A stretch of DNA of 64,000 bases from NCBI RefSeq assembly GCF_002836255.1, contig NZ_PJAU01000061.1, positions 248,001 to 312,000 of the forward strand. The letters run 5' to 3'. The position numbers and the translations under genes were made by a program. Position 1 is the first letter of the stretch. Each line of letters begins with the position of its first letter. Shown here in pieces: positions 9,483 through 18,417 of this stretch. The notes under the pieces are model-generated. The model had not been told where the DNA came from and searched no databases. It saw only the letters and a program-made list of their open reading frames with translations. Source of the stretch: Colwellia sp. 75C3 (lineage in GTDB: Bacteria; Pseudomonadota; Gammaproteobacteria; Enterobacterales; Alteromonadaceae).

Positions 9483-10764
9483 TAATAGTCAATTACACTC
9501 TCAAAACTCAAAAAAGTTTCACAGTTTAAGCAGAAAGATTGTCAGCCAATTCTGTTTATTTACCCTACTAATATCTGCAGTGTGGGGCATGTTTTGCTTC
9601 ATCTTAATGTACACCCTTGAAGATGAATTTATTGAACGTGAAGTCAGGCAAGAAGCACAATATTTACAACAAGGTTATGATCAAAACAAAGCGTGGCCAG
9701 CCTCTCGTGTCAACTATATGAAATTATATTTCTCAAAAAACACCCTACCTGAAGATATCAAACAACTGTCTATTACCGAGCCTGAAAGAAAAGAATTTTC
9801 CGGGGAAAACGGCCGGCACTATCATTTATTAGCACTACCAAAAGCAGAAAACACTTATCTTGTAGCTGAAGTCAGTGAAATGTTATTAGTTCGACCTATC
9901 ACCGAAGCGGTATTAAAAGTAATGCTTATTGCTGGCTTAATATTAGTATTACTTGCCTTTGTTATCGCGTGGCAGCTAGGCAGAAAGACCGCTTTACCAT
10001 TAAAGCAACTCGCCGATTTAGTGAATGGCGTTGCCCCTGAAAACATACCTGATAAGTTTGCACAGCAGTTTCCCAATAATGAAATAGGTATTTTAGCGCA
10101 AACTTTAGAAAGTGCCATGACTAGAATAAACCAGAGTCTACTCAGAGAAAAATGCTTTACTCGTGACGTGAGCCATGAACTAAGGACACCTGTTGCCATC
10201 ATTAAAAATGCGGTAGAGGTATATCGTGTTCAACATTCAACAGATGAAAATAACCCCGTTATCGATCGTATATCCCAAGCAAGTACTCAAATGGAGCAGA
10301 CCGTTACCACATTGCTTACCCTCGCAAGGGAGGAGCATACCGAGGCAGACAAAAAGCACATGAAAATACTGCCATTAATTGAACAATCTATTATTGACCA
10401 GCATCACCTCATCAATAACAAACCGATAGAAGTAGAGGTGAATGATAATTGTGACGTAGCCGTCTATGCGCAATCAGGTATGTTAACCGTATTACTAGAC
10501 AATTTAATTGGCAATGCTTTTCAATATACGCAAGAGGGAAAGGTCACTATTGAGATGCGAGATAAAACACTTATTGTTGCTGATACCGGTCCTGGCATTG
10601 AACCAAGCATTTCAGATAAAATAACTGACCCCGCAGTTAAAGGTAGCCAAAGTACCGGTTATGGTTTTGGCTTATCGATTGTAAAACGTTTATGTGAACA
10701 TCAAGGTTGGTTATTAACATTTTCAAGTGAGCAAGGCACCAAGATTTCTATTACCTTTGCATAA
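9472..10764 (+). CDS. Sensor histidine kinase, partner of the adjacent regulator
   Basis: A 430-residue membrane kinase. TM1 is about residues 27-47, then about 95 periplasmic residues rich in acidic and aromatic residues, TM2 about 147-168, HAMP about 170-225, HisKA with RDVSHELRTPVAIIKNAVEV (His about 237), and HATPase_c with N-box LIGNAFQYTQEG, G1 DTGPGIE and G2 GYGFGLSIVKRL. All catalytic motifs look intact. The periplasmic loop is short and has no recognised sensor fold, as in kinases of the PmrB/QseC type. It overlaps the regulator gene by 11 bases. The gene ends only 27 bases from the convergent next gene, and no clear terminator is visible between them. Confidence 0.93.
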   Translation: MNNNNSQLHSQNSKKFHSLSRKIVSQFCLFTLLISAVWGMFCFILMYTLEDEFIEREVRQEAQYLQQGYDQNKAWPASRVNYMKLYFSKNTLPEDIKQLSITEPERKEFSGENGRHYHLLALPKAENTYLVAEVSEMLLVRPITEAVLKVMLIAGLILVLLAFVIAWQLGRKTALPLKQLADLVNGVAPENIPDKFAQQFPNNEIGILAQTLESAMTRINQSLLREKCFTRDVSHELRTPVAIIKNAVEVYRVQHSTDENNPVIDRISQASTQMEQTVTTLLTLAREEHTEADKKHMKILPLIEQSIIDQHHLINNKPIEVEVNDNCDVAVYAQSGMLTVLLDNLIGNAFQYTQEGKVTIEMRDKTLIVADTGPGIEPSISDKITDPAVKGSQSTGYGFGLSIVKRLCEHQGWLLTFSSEQGTKISITFA

Positions 10765-10791
10765 TCGTTAAGTGGGCCGTGTTAATTAACA

Positions 10792-11772
10792 TTAGCGGTT
10801 AAAATCAACCTCAGTTTTAACCGCATAATGATCTGACCAGCTAAATTTGTTAATGCGTTGTCTTGAACAAATATTGGCTGGCTTTGAAACCCAGAAATGA
10901 TCAATGGCAAACCCCATAAACGGTAACACGTAACCTTTATTCGGCCATGAATTGACAAATTTTGTATTCATATCATCTCTTAATATATTTATTCTACCTG
11001 AATGTTTTGAAAGATTTAAATCCCCTATAACCAGTGACTTTTTCACTAACGAATCAGACAACGATGAGTTTTTAAGTGCATGTTTTAATTGGTACAATGT
11101 TTTGTTTCTGGTTTGCCAAAGCTGTTCATTACGTGGTGAAGGCGGATGTAACGTATGCAGATTTATTACACTAAAAGGTAACTGCCATTGACTGGATATT
11201 AAAAAAGAACTGCCGCCCCTTTGATGATATTTAATCCGAGTAAAAGCATATTGACTAAATAGCAGTTGATCACTCACAACGTACTGATTATCACTTTCTC
11301 CACGGATAAAATAAGGGAAATAAGGGCTTAACTTTTCGATAATCTGTTGCTTTGATTGCTGGCTGACGCCTTGTAAGGTAATTAAATGATATTGCCCTGC
11401 AATAAGGTGTTCTATCAATTCGTTGAGTTCACTTTCCTCTTCCGTATATTTTATGTTGAATTGAAAAAAAGTAACTGGGTCTGTGCATACTTTCTGATTC
11501 AAGCTAGCACTGTTATTAACACTGGCTAAATTGTTTAACAAAGCAGCCACAAGGAAGTTAATAAAAAAGTAAATTACGCAATGAAAGGATGAGATAAAGT
11601 GAATGAATATCAGCATCAAAATACTGTAAATAAGTACTATAACAAAGGATGTTGAAACCGCATTTTCGAGCCACCACGGCGAGTGAATTTGCCTTAGTAA
11701 CAGCCAAATAAGGCTTGGCATTAATACCAAAATAAACATGAGTATTAACGGTATGAAGTGTCTTATTTCCAT
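10792..11772 (-). CDS. Membrane-anchored endonuclease/exonuclease/phosphatase-fold protein
   Basis: About 326 residues from ATG 11772, preceded by GGAG at a suitable distance; an in-frame TTG at 11799 is less likely. Three N-terminal membrane segments (about residues 6-24, 35-55 and 58-85) are followed by an EEP-fold domain. Recognisable motifs are the first Asn in FQFNIK, VINLHTLHPP, GDLNLSKHSG, the IDH of FAIDHFWVSK and the final SDHYAV. One thing is odd: where the family normally has LQE, carrying the metal-binding Glu, this protein has LQGV. Activity may be lost or changed. It is convergent with the kinase at 10764 and divergent from the polysaccharide cluster. Similar membrane EEP proteins occur near envelope genes, but its substrate is unknown. 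Confidence 0.75.
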   Translation of the reverse strand: MEIRHFIPLILMFILVLMPSLIWLLLRQIHSPWWLENAVSTSFVIVLIYSILMLIFIHFISSFHCVIYFFINFLVAALLNNLASVNNSASLNQKVCTDPVTFFQFNIKYTEEESELNELIEHLIAGQYHLITLQGVSQQSKQQIIEKLSPYFPYFIRGESDNQYVVSDQLLFSQYAFTRIKYHQRGGSSFLISSQWQLPFSVINLHTLHPPSPRNEQLWQTRNKTLYQLKHALKNSSLSDSLVKKSLVIGDLNLSKHSGRINILRDDMNTKFVNSWPNKGYVLPFMGFAIDHFWVSKPANICSRQRINKFSWSDHYAVKTEVDFNR

Positions 11773-11936
11773 CGTTTTACCACTCCAGCAGAATAACAAT
11801 GTCTCTTATCCTTAAATCTTAGCTCAAATATTATAACCCCGTTCAGGTTATTGAATTATCCATAATGCTAAACAGTGCTAATTTGCTTTGCAAAATCCCA
11901 GCACTTTGTGCAATTTGCGAATAATAAGCTATCTCC

Positions 11937-11966
11937 TTGAAAAAAAGTCGCTCTAGCCCGTATTAA
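11937..11966 (+). promoter_or_regulatory. Candidate promoter of the polysaccharide cluster
   Basis: TTGAAA (11937-11942), 18-bp spacer, TATTAA (11961-11966). This is the best -35/-10 pair in the space before the first glycosyltransferase at 12056 and would give a leader of about 80 bases. Judged by consensus only. Confidence 0.35.
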
Positions 11967-12055
11967 TGGCTTTTGTAAACTGGTCTATTTTATGCAACTT
12001 CAAGTGGAACGGGTATACAACGTTCAAAGATAACTTAATTCAAGATAGGTTTACT

Positions 12056-13129
12056 ATGACAACTAAAAATATAAACATAGCACTACTGCTTGATAGCAAA
12101 GATTATGGCGGGATAGAAACTCATGTTGCTAACCTTGCCAAAGGACTTCATTCTTCGGGTCATACGGTACAAATAATTTTGTTAAACAACTTTGGCGAGC
12201 ATCCCGTTTTTGAATCCGATGAATTCCTTAGTTCAATCCTATTAAAACTAGACGGTAACCTTGCCGCACTCTATAACGTATTAAAAAAATCTACTATTGA
12301 CCTTGTTCACACCCATGGTTATAAAGCGGGGATTATTGGCCGGATCAGCTGTAAATTAACGAACACAGCCGTGGTTTCGACCTTTCACTCTGGTGAAAAA
12401 GGCAATATAAAGATGCAGTTATATGGCTGGGTTGACCGTATGACGGCCTATTCATTTCACTGTATTTGTGTATCAGAACAAATAAAAAAATCTGCTAATT
12501 TAACTGCTGAGGTAATTCAAAATTTTGTTGAATTACCAAGTAAATCACCTCGTAACTTACCTAACAAATCACCTTCCATATCCATTAAACAAACAGCACC
12601 AGCAACACAAATCGCTTTTGTTGGCCGTTTAAGTTACGAAAAGGGTCCTGATGTATTTATTCGTCTAGCTAAGCAATTACCCGAGTACGATTTTTCAATA
12701 TACGGCAGTGGCCCTATGTTAGAAGAGATCAGCACTGCTGTGACGAGTAACGTGACATTGGAAGGCCAGGTAAAGTCAATGGATCCACACTGGTCAAAAA
12801 TAAGTTTGTTATGCATTACCAGTAGAGAAGAAGGCTTACCACTTGTTGCTATTGAAGCCCTTGTACGAGGAATACCTGTTGTTAGCTTTGATATTGGCGG
12901 CATCGCCTCTGTGGTAATAAACAAACTAAATGGTTGGTTAATAGCGCCATATAATGAAACAGCCTTTTTAAAGTCAATCAAACAAGGACAAATGTTAACA
13001 AACGACCAACGAAGAAAAATGTCCTCATTTTCCTATTCTCATATTAAGAAAAACTTCTCCACCAACGCGGTTGTTCCTCAAATTTTTGATGTTTACAGCA
13101 AAGCCTTAATAGGAGGCTCTCATGCTTAA
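12056..13129 (+). CDS. Glycosyltransferase family 4
   Basis: 357 residues from ATG 12056, which has AGGT upstream; in-frame codons before it lack a good ribosome site. It has the GT-B fold of GT4 enzymes. The N-terminal half has KDYGGIETHVANLAKGL (acceptor-side Gly-rich loop) and VDLVHTHGYKAGIIGR; the C-terminal half has VGRLSYEKGPDVFI and the donor-binding SREEGLPLVAIEAL with the conserved Glu spacing. These enzymes transfer a nucleotide-sugar-derived residue to a growing lipid-linked glycan at the inner face of the membrane. It is the first gene of the cluster and overlaps the flippase gene by 8 bases. Donor and acceptor cannot be inferred. Confidence 0.9.
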   Translation: MTTKNINIALLLDSKDYGGIETHVANLAKGLHSSGHTVQIILLNNFGEHPVFESDEFLSSILLKLDGNLAALYNVLKKSTIDLVHTHGYKAGIIGRISCKLTNTAVVSTFHSGEKGNIKMQLYGWVDRMTAYSFHCICVSEQIKKSANLTAEVIQNFVELPSKSPRNLPNKSPSISIKQTAPATQIAFVGRLSYEKGPDVFIRLAKQLPEYDFSIYGSGPMLEEISTAVTSNVTLEGQVKSMDPHWSKISLLCITSREEGLPLVAIEALVRGIPVVSFDIGGIASVVINKLNGWLIAPYNETAFLKSIKQGQMLTNDQRRKMSSFSYSHIKKNFSTNAVVPQIFDVYSKALIGGSHA

Positions 13130-14432
13130 TAATCGATATAAAAACCTCTTAAACCAATCGGCACTTTATGGCCTCAGTATTTTTCTAATGAAAGGTATTT
13201 CTTTAGTGATGCTGCCTATTTATACCAGCTACTTAATGCCATCAGACTACGGACGCTTGGAAGTGCTAGTAGTATTTTCTAATATTGTTTCTATCGTTTT
13301 AGGCTTTGGTTTAGTCGAGGCATTATATCGATTTGTCGGGTTAGCCGATGGTATTGAAAAGAAACAACGTCATGCCGCTGAATGCTTATTAGTCGCCGGC
13401 GTAATAGCCCTTATTTCTTATGCTATTTTCCATTTCTATTCTAAAGCGTTATTGCCTTTTTTACCGGGAGATATCACAGAGAACGAGCTTTATTTACTTG
13501 GCGTAGCATTGTCTGTTGGTGGCCTAATTAATATTCCATTAGCTTGGTTACGGATTACTGAACGAGCCGGATTATTCTTCACCATTTCGATGCTAAAAGT
13601 AGTGCTGCAAGTTTCTCTCACTTTTTACTGGTTGATCAAGGGTTGGGGAATCACCAGTATTTTAGCTGCAGGCGCTGTGTCATCAGTCATTGTTGCGATA
13701 ATTTTATGTATTATTCAGTTAAAAGAAACACACATTAGTTTTTCTTTTAAGCATATCAAAAGCATCGTCATTTATGCAGGTCCCATATTTATTGGTGGTG
13801 CGGCGACATTTACTTTATCAGGCATGGACCGGTGGTTACTCGCTGATCATTTTGGTGCTACTCAAATTGCTGCCTATGCTATCGCAATCAAATTCGCCTT
13901 AGTCCCTACCCTACTTATTCAACCTTTCACCTTATGGTGGTTTCCTAAACGGTTTTCTGTGCTGAAAGAACATGATGGTAAAAGCATTAATGCACACTTT
14001 GCTGTGGTTGGCGCCATCATCTCAGTGCTTATCTGCGGAGGTTTAGGCTTACTAGGACCGGTACTCATTCATCATTTAACACCTGTCGCTTACCATGGAG
14101 CAATTAGTATTTTACCCTGGTTATTGCTGTGCACCTTATTAAAGATGTTGTCTGACCTATTAAACTTGGGTTGTTTTGTAGAAAAAAGCTCGAAAGTGCA
14201 AATGAATATTAATTTAGTCGCCAGTGCCATAGGTGGGTTATTACTAATACTGTTGGTACCGCTATTTAGAATCGATGGTGCACTCATCGCGCTTATCGTT
14301 GCCGGTATTACCCGTATGGGGCTTTTCTATTATTTCAGTCAAAAAAAGGTCTACCTGCCGTATAAATTTGGTTATTTATATCCAGCAATTAGCGCCGCTG
14401 TTGTCGCCACCTGGTTTGGGCAAGTGAGCTAA
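13122..14432 (+). CDS. Wzx-type polysaccharide flippase
   Basis: A 436-residue integral membrane protein with about 12-14 hydrophobic helices, of the polysaccharide transport (PST) branch of the MOP superfamily. The N-terminal pattern ALYGLSIFLMKGISLVMLPIYTSYL followed by SDYGRLE is characteristic. It should move undecaprenyl-linked oligosaccharide units across the inner membrane for polymerisation. It lies between a glycosyltransferase (8-base overlap) and the polymerase/ligase gene (2-base gap), the usual Wzx/Wzy layout. Confidence 0.9.
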   Translation: MLNNRYKNLLNQSALYGLSIFLMKGISLVMLPIYTSYLMPSDYGRLEVLVVFSNIVSIVLGFGLVEALYRFVGLADGIEKKQRHAAECLLVAGVIALISYAIFHFYSKALLPFLPGDITENELYLLGVALSVGGLINIPLAWLRITERAGLFFTISMLKVVLQVSLTFYWLIKGWGITSILAAGAVSSVIVAIILCIIQLKETHISFSFKHIKSIVIYAGPIFIGGAATFTLSGMDRWLLADHFGATQIAAYAIAIKFALVPTLLIQPFTLWWFPKRFSVLKEHDGKSINAHFAVVGAIISVLICGGLGLLGPVLIHHLTPVAYHGAISILPWLLLCTLLKMLSDLLNLGCFVEKSSKVQMNINLVASAIGGLLLILLVPLFRIDGALIALIVAGITRMGLFYYFSQKKVYLPYKFGYLYPAISAAVVATWFGQVS

Positions 14433-14434
14433 AC

Positions 14435-15835
14435 ATGACTTATTCTCCTTTAGCAATGACAAGTATGGTGCTGATACTAATGCTAACGACATTAGCGTTA
14501 TTCTTTTTCCCTCACCCCTTAATACTCATTGTTATAGGATTGATTCCCTTTGCGCTTTGGGGAATGGTTAGTTTCTCATTCTATATTGTCTTAGCATTCG
14601 TCGTTTTTTCTTTTTTCCGCATCCATGAAGTCTTTCCGTTTCTAGAGCCGTTAAAATTACCTTTGTTATTAGCGTTGGCCTCAATATTTGTCATTTTTTT
14701 ACGCGCGACCATTAGTAAAAACCTTAACCCATATTGGTGTCCACAATTTACCTACTTATTCCTGTTTTTTATTTTGGTAACTATTGCGATACCTTTTGCT
14801 AGTAATGTCGCCGTAGCGATAAAGTCTTGGTCAGGAACGTATAGCAAAATTATATTAATGACTTTTATTATCGCTTGGATGATGCGTAAAGAAATCCACT
14901 TTATTACCGCAAGTAGAGTCTTTATCTTTGCTGGTGCTTGTGTTGGTTTGGTTGCCTTGTATAACAAGTTCAACAATATTGGATTAGTTGAAGGCACTCG
15001 CGTCACTATAGGTCGAAGCATAGGTTCTTTACTTGGCGATCCCAATGATTTAGCGCTGGTACTTTTGTATCCAATGGCCTTCGCTATAGCCACTTTTCTA
15101 GAAAAATCGCTTTCTAAGTTCGAACGACTTTTTAGCTTTACTACTTTTTGTATTTTACTTTATGCGATATTGGCCACTCAAAGCCGAGGCGGCTTATTAG
15201 GATTCTTAGCGGTAATCAGCCTATTTGCCTATAACCGTATACGCTCTAAAGTTTTACTATTTTCAGGTGGTGCAATTTCTGTAATGATTTTATTTATCGT
15301 TGCAGGCATTAGTGAACGTTCTTCCGGAGGCGCTGCAGAAGCAGGCATAGACGAATCAGCAATGGGCCGATTATATGCATGGGAAGCCGCATGGAATATG
15401 GCACTAGACAACCCCATATTAGGTGTTGGCATTAGTAATTTTTATTACAATTATTTTTACTATAGCCCTCACTGGGATGGGTTAAATCATGCTGTTCATT
15501 CTACTTGGTTTGGTGTGTTGGCTGAATCTGGTTTCGTTGGCCTTACCTTATTCGTTTCTTTAATTGTCAGCACTTTACTGATGTCTTTAAAAATGTTGAA
15601 GACAGTCAACGATGAATGCCATACCCCAGGCATACGTGTCGCGCTTAATGCTGCCCCAGCCGGTATTATTGGTTTTATTGTTTCTGGCACCTTTTTAACC
15701 CAAGGTTTTATTTGGGCAATCTATTTACAAGTCGCTTTGGTTATCGCGTTAAACCGTTATTTAACCTCTAAAAATAACCAACTAAAAAAATCCAATCCAA
15801 TTCAAGCAACGACTCAAGACGAACAAAAACTATAG
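14435..15835 (+). CDS. O-antigen polymerase/ligase family membrane protein (Wzy/WaaL-like)
   Basis: 466 residues with about 10-12 membrane helices and a large periplasmic loop (about residues 285-350). Family marks are the RGGLLGFLAV helix start and the loop motif NPILGVGISNF followed by HAVHSTWFGVLAESG, matching the Wzy_C/O-antigen ligase family (a His in the loop is expected for catalysis). It probably polymerises repeat units exported by the adjacent flippase, although a ligase role cannot be excluded from sequence. The last 25 residues are hydrophilic and cytoplasmic. Confidence 0.88.
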   Translation: MTYSPLAMTSMVLILMLTTLALFFFPHPLILIVIGLIPFALWGMVSFSFYIVLAFVVFSFFRIHEVFPFLEPLKLPLLLALASIFVIFLRATISKNLNPYWCPQFTYLFLFFILVTIAIPFASNVAVAIKSWSGTYSKIILMTFIIAWMMRKEIHFITASRVFIFAGACVGLVALYNKFNNIGLVEGTRVTIGRSIGSLLGDPNDLALVLLYPMAFAIATFLEKSLSKFERLFSFTTFCILLYAILATQSRGGLLGFLAVISLFAYNRIRSKVLLFSGGAISVMILFIVAGISERSSGGAAEAGIDESAMGRLYAWEAAWNMALDNPILGVGISNFYYNYFYYSPHWDGLNHAVHSTWFGVLAESGFVGLTLFVSLIVSTLLMSLKMLKTVNDECHTPGIRVALNAAPAGIIGFIVSGTFLTQGFIWAIYLQVALVIALNRYLTSKNNQLKKSNPIQATTQDEQKL

Positions 15836-15857
15836 CCAGTAAATAGGAGTAGTGAAT

Positions 15858-17135
15858 ATGTCTGAATATATCGCACAAGATAAAGAAGTTAAGCCGAAGG
15901 TTTTATATGTTCACTACGGTGATAACTGGATCAGAGGCAGTGAAATTGTTTTATTAGACTTACTCAAATCGGCTAAAGAAAATAATTACGATCCACTGCT
16001 GTGGTGCAATAGTGATGCTTTAGCTACAAAAGCGACTGATTTGGGCATTGAAGTTATTCAAGATAACTTTGTTTGTTTGGGCTACTGGACCTTGCCTAAA
16101 TGGGATTTTTTACAGTTTTTCAAATTACTCCTAAAAGCTAAGAAAATAATAAAAATGCATAACGTTTCCCTAGTGCATTGCAACAATGGTGCCCCCTGCC
16201 AATGGATGGTACCCATTTGTAAATTTACCGGGACAGCGCTATTACTGCATTTACATGCGCGTTATATGTTTAGAGACAGATTAACTTTATTGTTTCATGG
16301 CGCGGATAGCATCATAGGTGTCAGCCAATCAGTCACTAAGATATTTAAACAAAATGAGTTTAGCCATCAGAACGTAGATGTCATCTATAATGGTATTGAT
16401 CCAAATAGGGTACTTTGCCCTACTCCTATAGATATTAGAGAAGAGCTTTCAGCAAAAAGTACTGATTTTGTTATCTTGTATATTGGCTCATTAATCCCTA
16501 GAAAATCAGTGCATCAATTACTGTATGCCGTCGATAATTTAAAGCAAGGTTATCAAATAAAACTTGCTATAGTCGGCTCTGGTAGTGAAGAAGCTAAATT
16601 AACCCATTTGGTTAATCAGCTTAATTTACATAACAAGGTTAAATTTTTTTCAGCTTGCGATAAAGTCGCTGAAATGTATTCAAGCAATGCAGATTGTTTT
16701 ATTTCAGTGCCTTCGGAAGAAGTTTTTGGTCTTACGCTGGCCGAAGCAAGCATTGCTAACCTTCCTGTCATCACCAGTAATATTCCAGGTATTGATGAAA
16801 TATATACCGATAAAAAACACGCCCTATTAGTACCACCGAATAATACCGATGAACTCGTTGTTGCAATAAAGTCGTTAATTGACCGGCCACAGTTGAGAAA
16901 GAGTCTTGCTGAAAATGCAGAAAAACACATAGTAAAAACATTCTCTTTAGAGCAACAGTTGATTGCTTTTGATAATGCTTATCAAACCTTGTTAAAGCGT
17001 AAAACTAAACACGGTTTAACGAAAATGTTGTTATTACACGCTAAAACCTTATTTACTGCATTTATCACTAAAGCGTTAACGAGCGGTTATAAGCACTTGG
17101 GTTTCAAGTTTTCATCGGGGAAAAGTCATGATTAA
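15858..17135 (+). CDS. Glycosyltransferase family 4
   Basis: 425 residues. ATG 15858 is chosen because AGGAG (15845-15849) lies 8 bases before it; the in-frame GTG at 15852 would be only 2 bases away. It is a GT-B enzyme with the N-terminal acceptor region DNWIRGSEIVLLDLL, VHCNNGAP, then VIYNGIDP, YIGSLIPRKSVHQLL and the donor loop SEEVFGLTLAEASIANLPVI with its Glu pair. The C-terminal 50 residues are basic and hydrophobic and may lie on the membrane. It overlaps the next glycosyltransferase by 8 bases. Sugar specificity is unknown. Confidence 0.9.
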   Translation: MSEYIAQDKEVKPKVLYVHYGDNWIRGSEIVLLDLLKSAKENNYDPLLWCNSDALATKATDLGIEVIQDNFVCLGYWTLPKWDFLQFFKLLLKAKKIIKMHNVSLVHCNNGAPCQWMVPICKFTGTALLLHLHARYMFRDRLTLLFHGADSIIGVSQSVTKIFKQNEFSHQNVDVIYNGIDPNRVLCPTPIDIREELSAKSTDFVILYIGSLIPRKSVHQLLYAVDNLKQGYQIKLAIVGSGSEEAKLTHLVNQLNLHNKVKFFSACDKVAEMYSSNADCFISVPSEEVFGLTLAEASIANLPVITSNIPGIDEIYTDKKHALLVPPNNTDELVVAIKSLIDRPQLRKSLAENAEKHIVKTFSLEQQLIAFDNAYQTLLKRKTKHGLTKMLLLHAKTLFTAFITKALTSGYKHLGFKFSSGKSHD

Positions 17136-18267
17136 TCGTGTATTGATTTATGATCCCGTGCCTTTTAAAGGTGGATCTAAAAAAGTAATGAAAACAATTG
17201 TCGCTGAATTACCCCGCAATATTGAGGTCTGGGTTATTTCAAACGACAGAGCCTCATGGAGTGACAATGGCGACGATTGTGATAATAGGAATATTCACTT
17301 CGTACCGTTGTTTTCCCCTCGTTACTTGCAAAATAAAACCACCGGAATACTTTACTTTATTAAGCACTTTATCTATTTATTGTCGTTGATAGCCAATATG
17401 ATGAAACTGAAAAGATTTAGCAAAATAATTGGTTTTTCTGGTCCCAACGTAGATTTTTCTTTATACCTACTTACTGAGCTAATAAATATAGATATTATTC
17501 AACTTATTCAAGGAGATATAGCTCACTCTAACGTTGCCGGTTTTGGTTTAGCAAGGGCAAAAAAGGTCTTTTACTTACCCTCTACCCTTGCCTCTATTTT
17601 ACATGCACTAAAATCCTATCCTAGTAACCGCTTTCATAATCAGAACATGGCGGACGATAAGTACATGCCTTTTGTTAATGGCATTGACTGCACAACCATA
17701 AAAGTAAAAAAGACAGAGGATAAACCTAAGGATAAAATCGGCTTTTTATGGGCTGCCTCTTTATTAAAATGGAAGCGTATAGAGTTGTTTATCAGCGCTA
17801 TGGCTGAGCTAAATGGCACTTCTAGAGACGTAGATAAATATTTTGCTAGTGTTTGTTATATTGAGCCACAAACTGATGCCTATGTTGATATAAATAGCTT
17901 TGATAAAGTCGAAAATATTCACTGGTATGCGGATCCTAAAAATTTAAATGATATCAGAGCCAACTCATCTGTGTTTATTTCTACTTCAGAAGATGAGCCT
18001 TTTGGCTTGTCAATTTTAGAAGCAATGGCTGCAGGACTCGCCATTGTTATTCCCGCTGATAATGCTTATTGGGATCAACATCTAACGCACGGTTTCGATT
18101 GTGTAAAATATGATCCTAATAACATGGATAGTTTAGTTCAAGCATTAACTCGATTAATGGAAGAGCCAGTTTTCTTACAGAAAATTTCTCAACAAGGTAA
18201 AAATTCTGCACAACAATATTGCCATCTTCAATCCTACTCTCAGATTCTCAAATGTATTCCTAATTAG
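17128..18267 (+). CDS. Glycosyltransferase family 4-like
   Basis: 379 residues. The N-terminal half starts VLIYDPVPFKGGSKKVMKTI (a glycine loop as in GT-B enzymes) and is unusually basic, with a hydrophobic patch near residues 75-95. The C-terminal half has GFLWAASLLKWKRIELFI and the donor-site motif TSEDEPFGLSILEAMAAGLAIV. It is the last member of the overlapping 5'-half of the cluster; 150 bases of A/T-rich sequence with a TATAAT at 18325 separate it from the GlmS-like gene, where a second promoter is possible. Confidence 0.87.
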   Translation: MINRVLIYDPVPFKGGSKKVMKTIVAELPRNIEVWVISNDRASWSDNGDDCDNRNIHFVPLFSPRYLQNKTTGILYFIKHFIYLLSLIANMMKLKRFSKIIGFSGPNVDFSLYLLTELINIDIIQLIQGDIAHSNVAGFGLARAKKVFYLPSTLASILHALKSYPSNRFHNQNMADDKYMPFVNGIDCTTIKVKKTEDKPKDKIGFLWAASLLKWKRIELFISAMAELNGTSRDVDKYFASVCYIEPQTDAYVDINSFDKVENIHWYADPKNLNDIRANSSVFISTSEDEPFGLSILEAMAAGLAIVIPADNAYWDQHLTHGFDCVKYDPNNMDSLVQALTRLMEEPVFLQKISQQGKNSAQQYCHLQSYSQILKCIPN

Positions 18268-18417
18268 CAAAATATCACATTGCAAAATGCAAAGAAAACA
18301 CAACCTGATGCGTAAATTATTGATTATAATACTAAAACATTATGGCTCAATAACTGCAACAGTAATAACAATAAACTCACAATGTAAATAAACTAATAAT
18401 ATTAAGAGGTACTTGTT

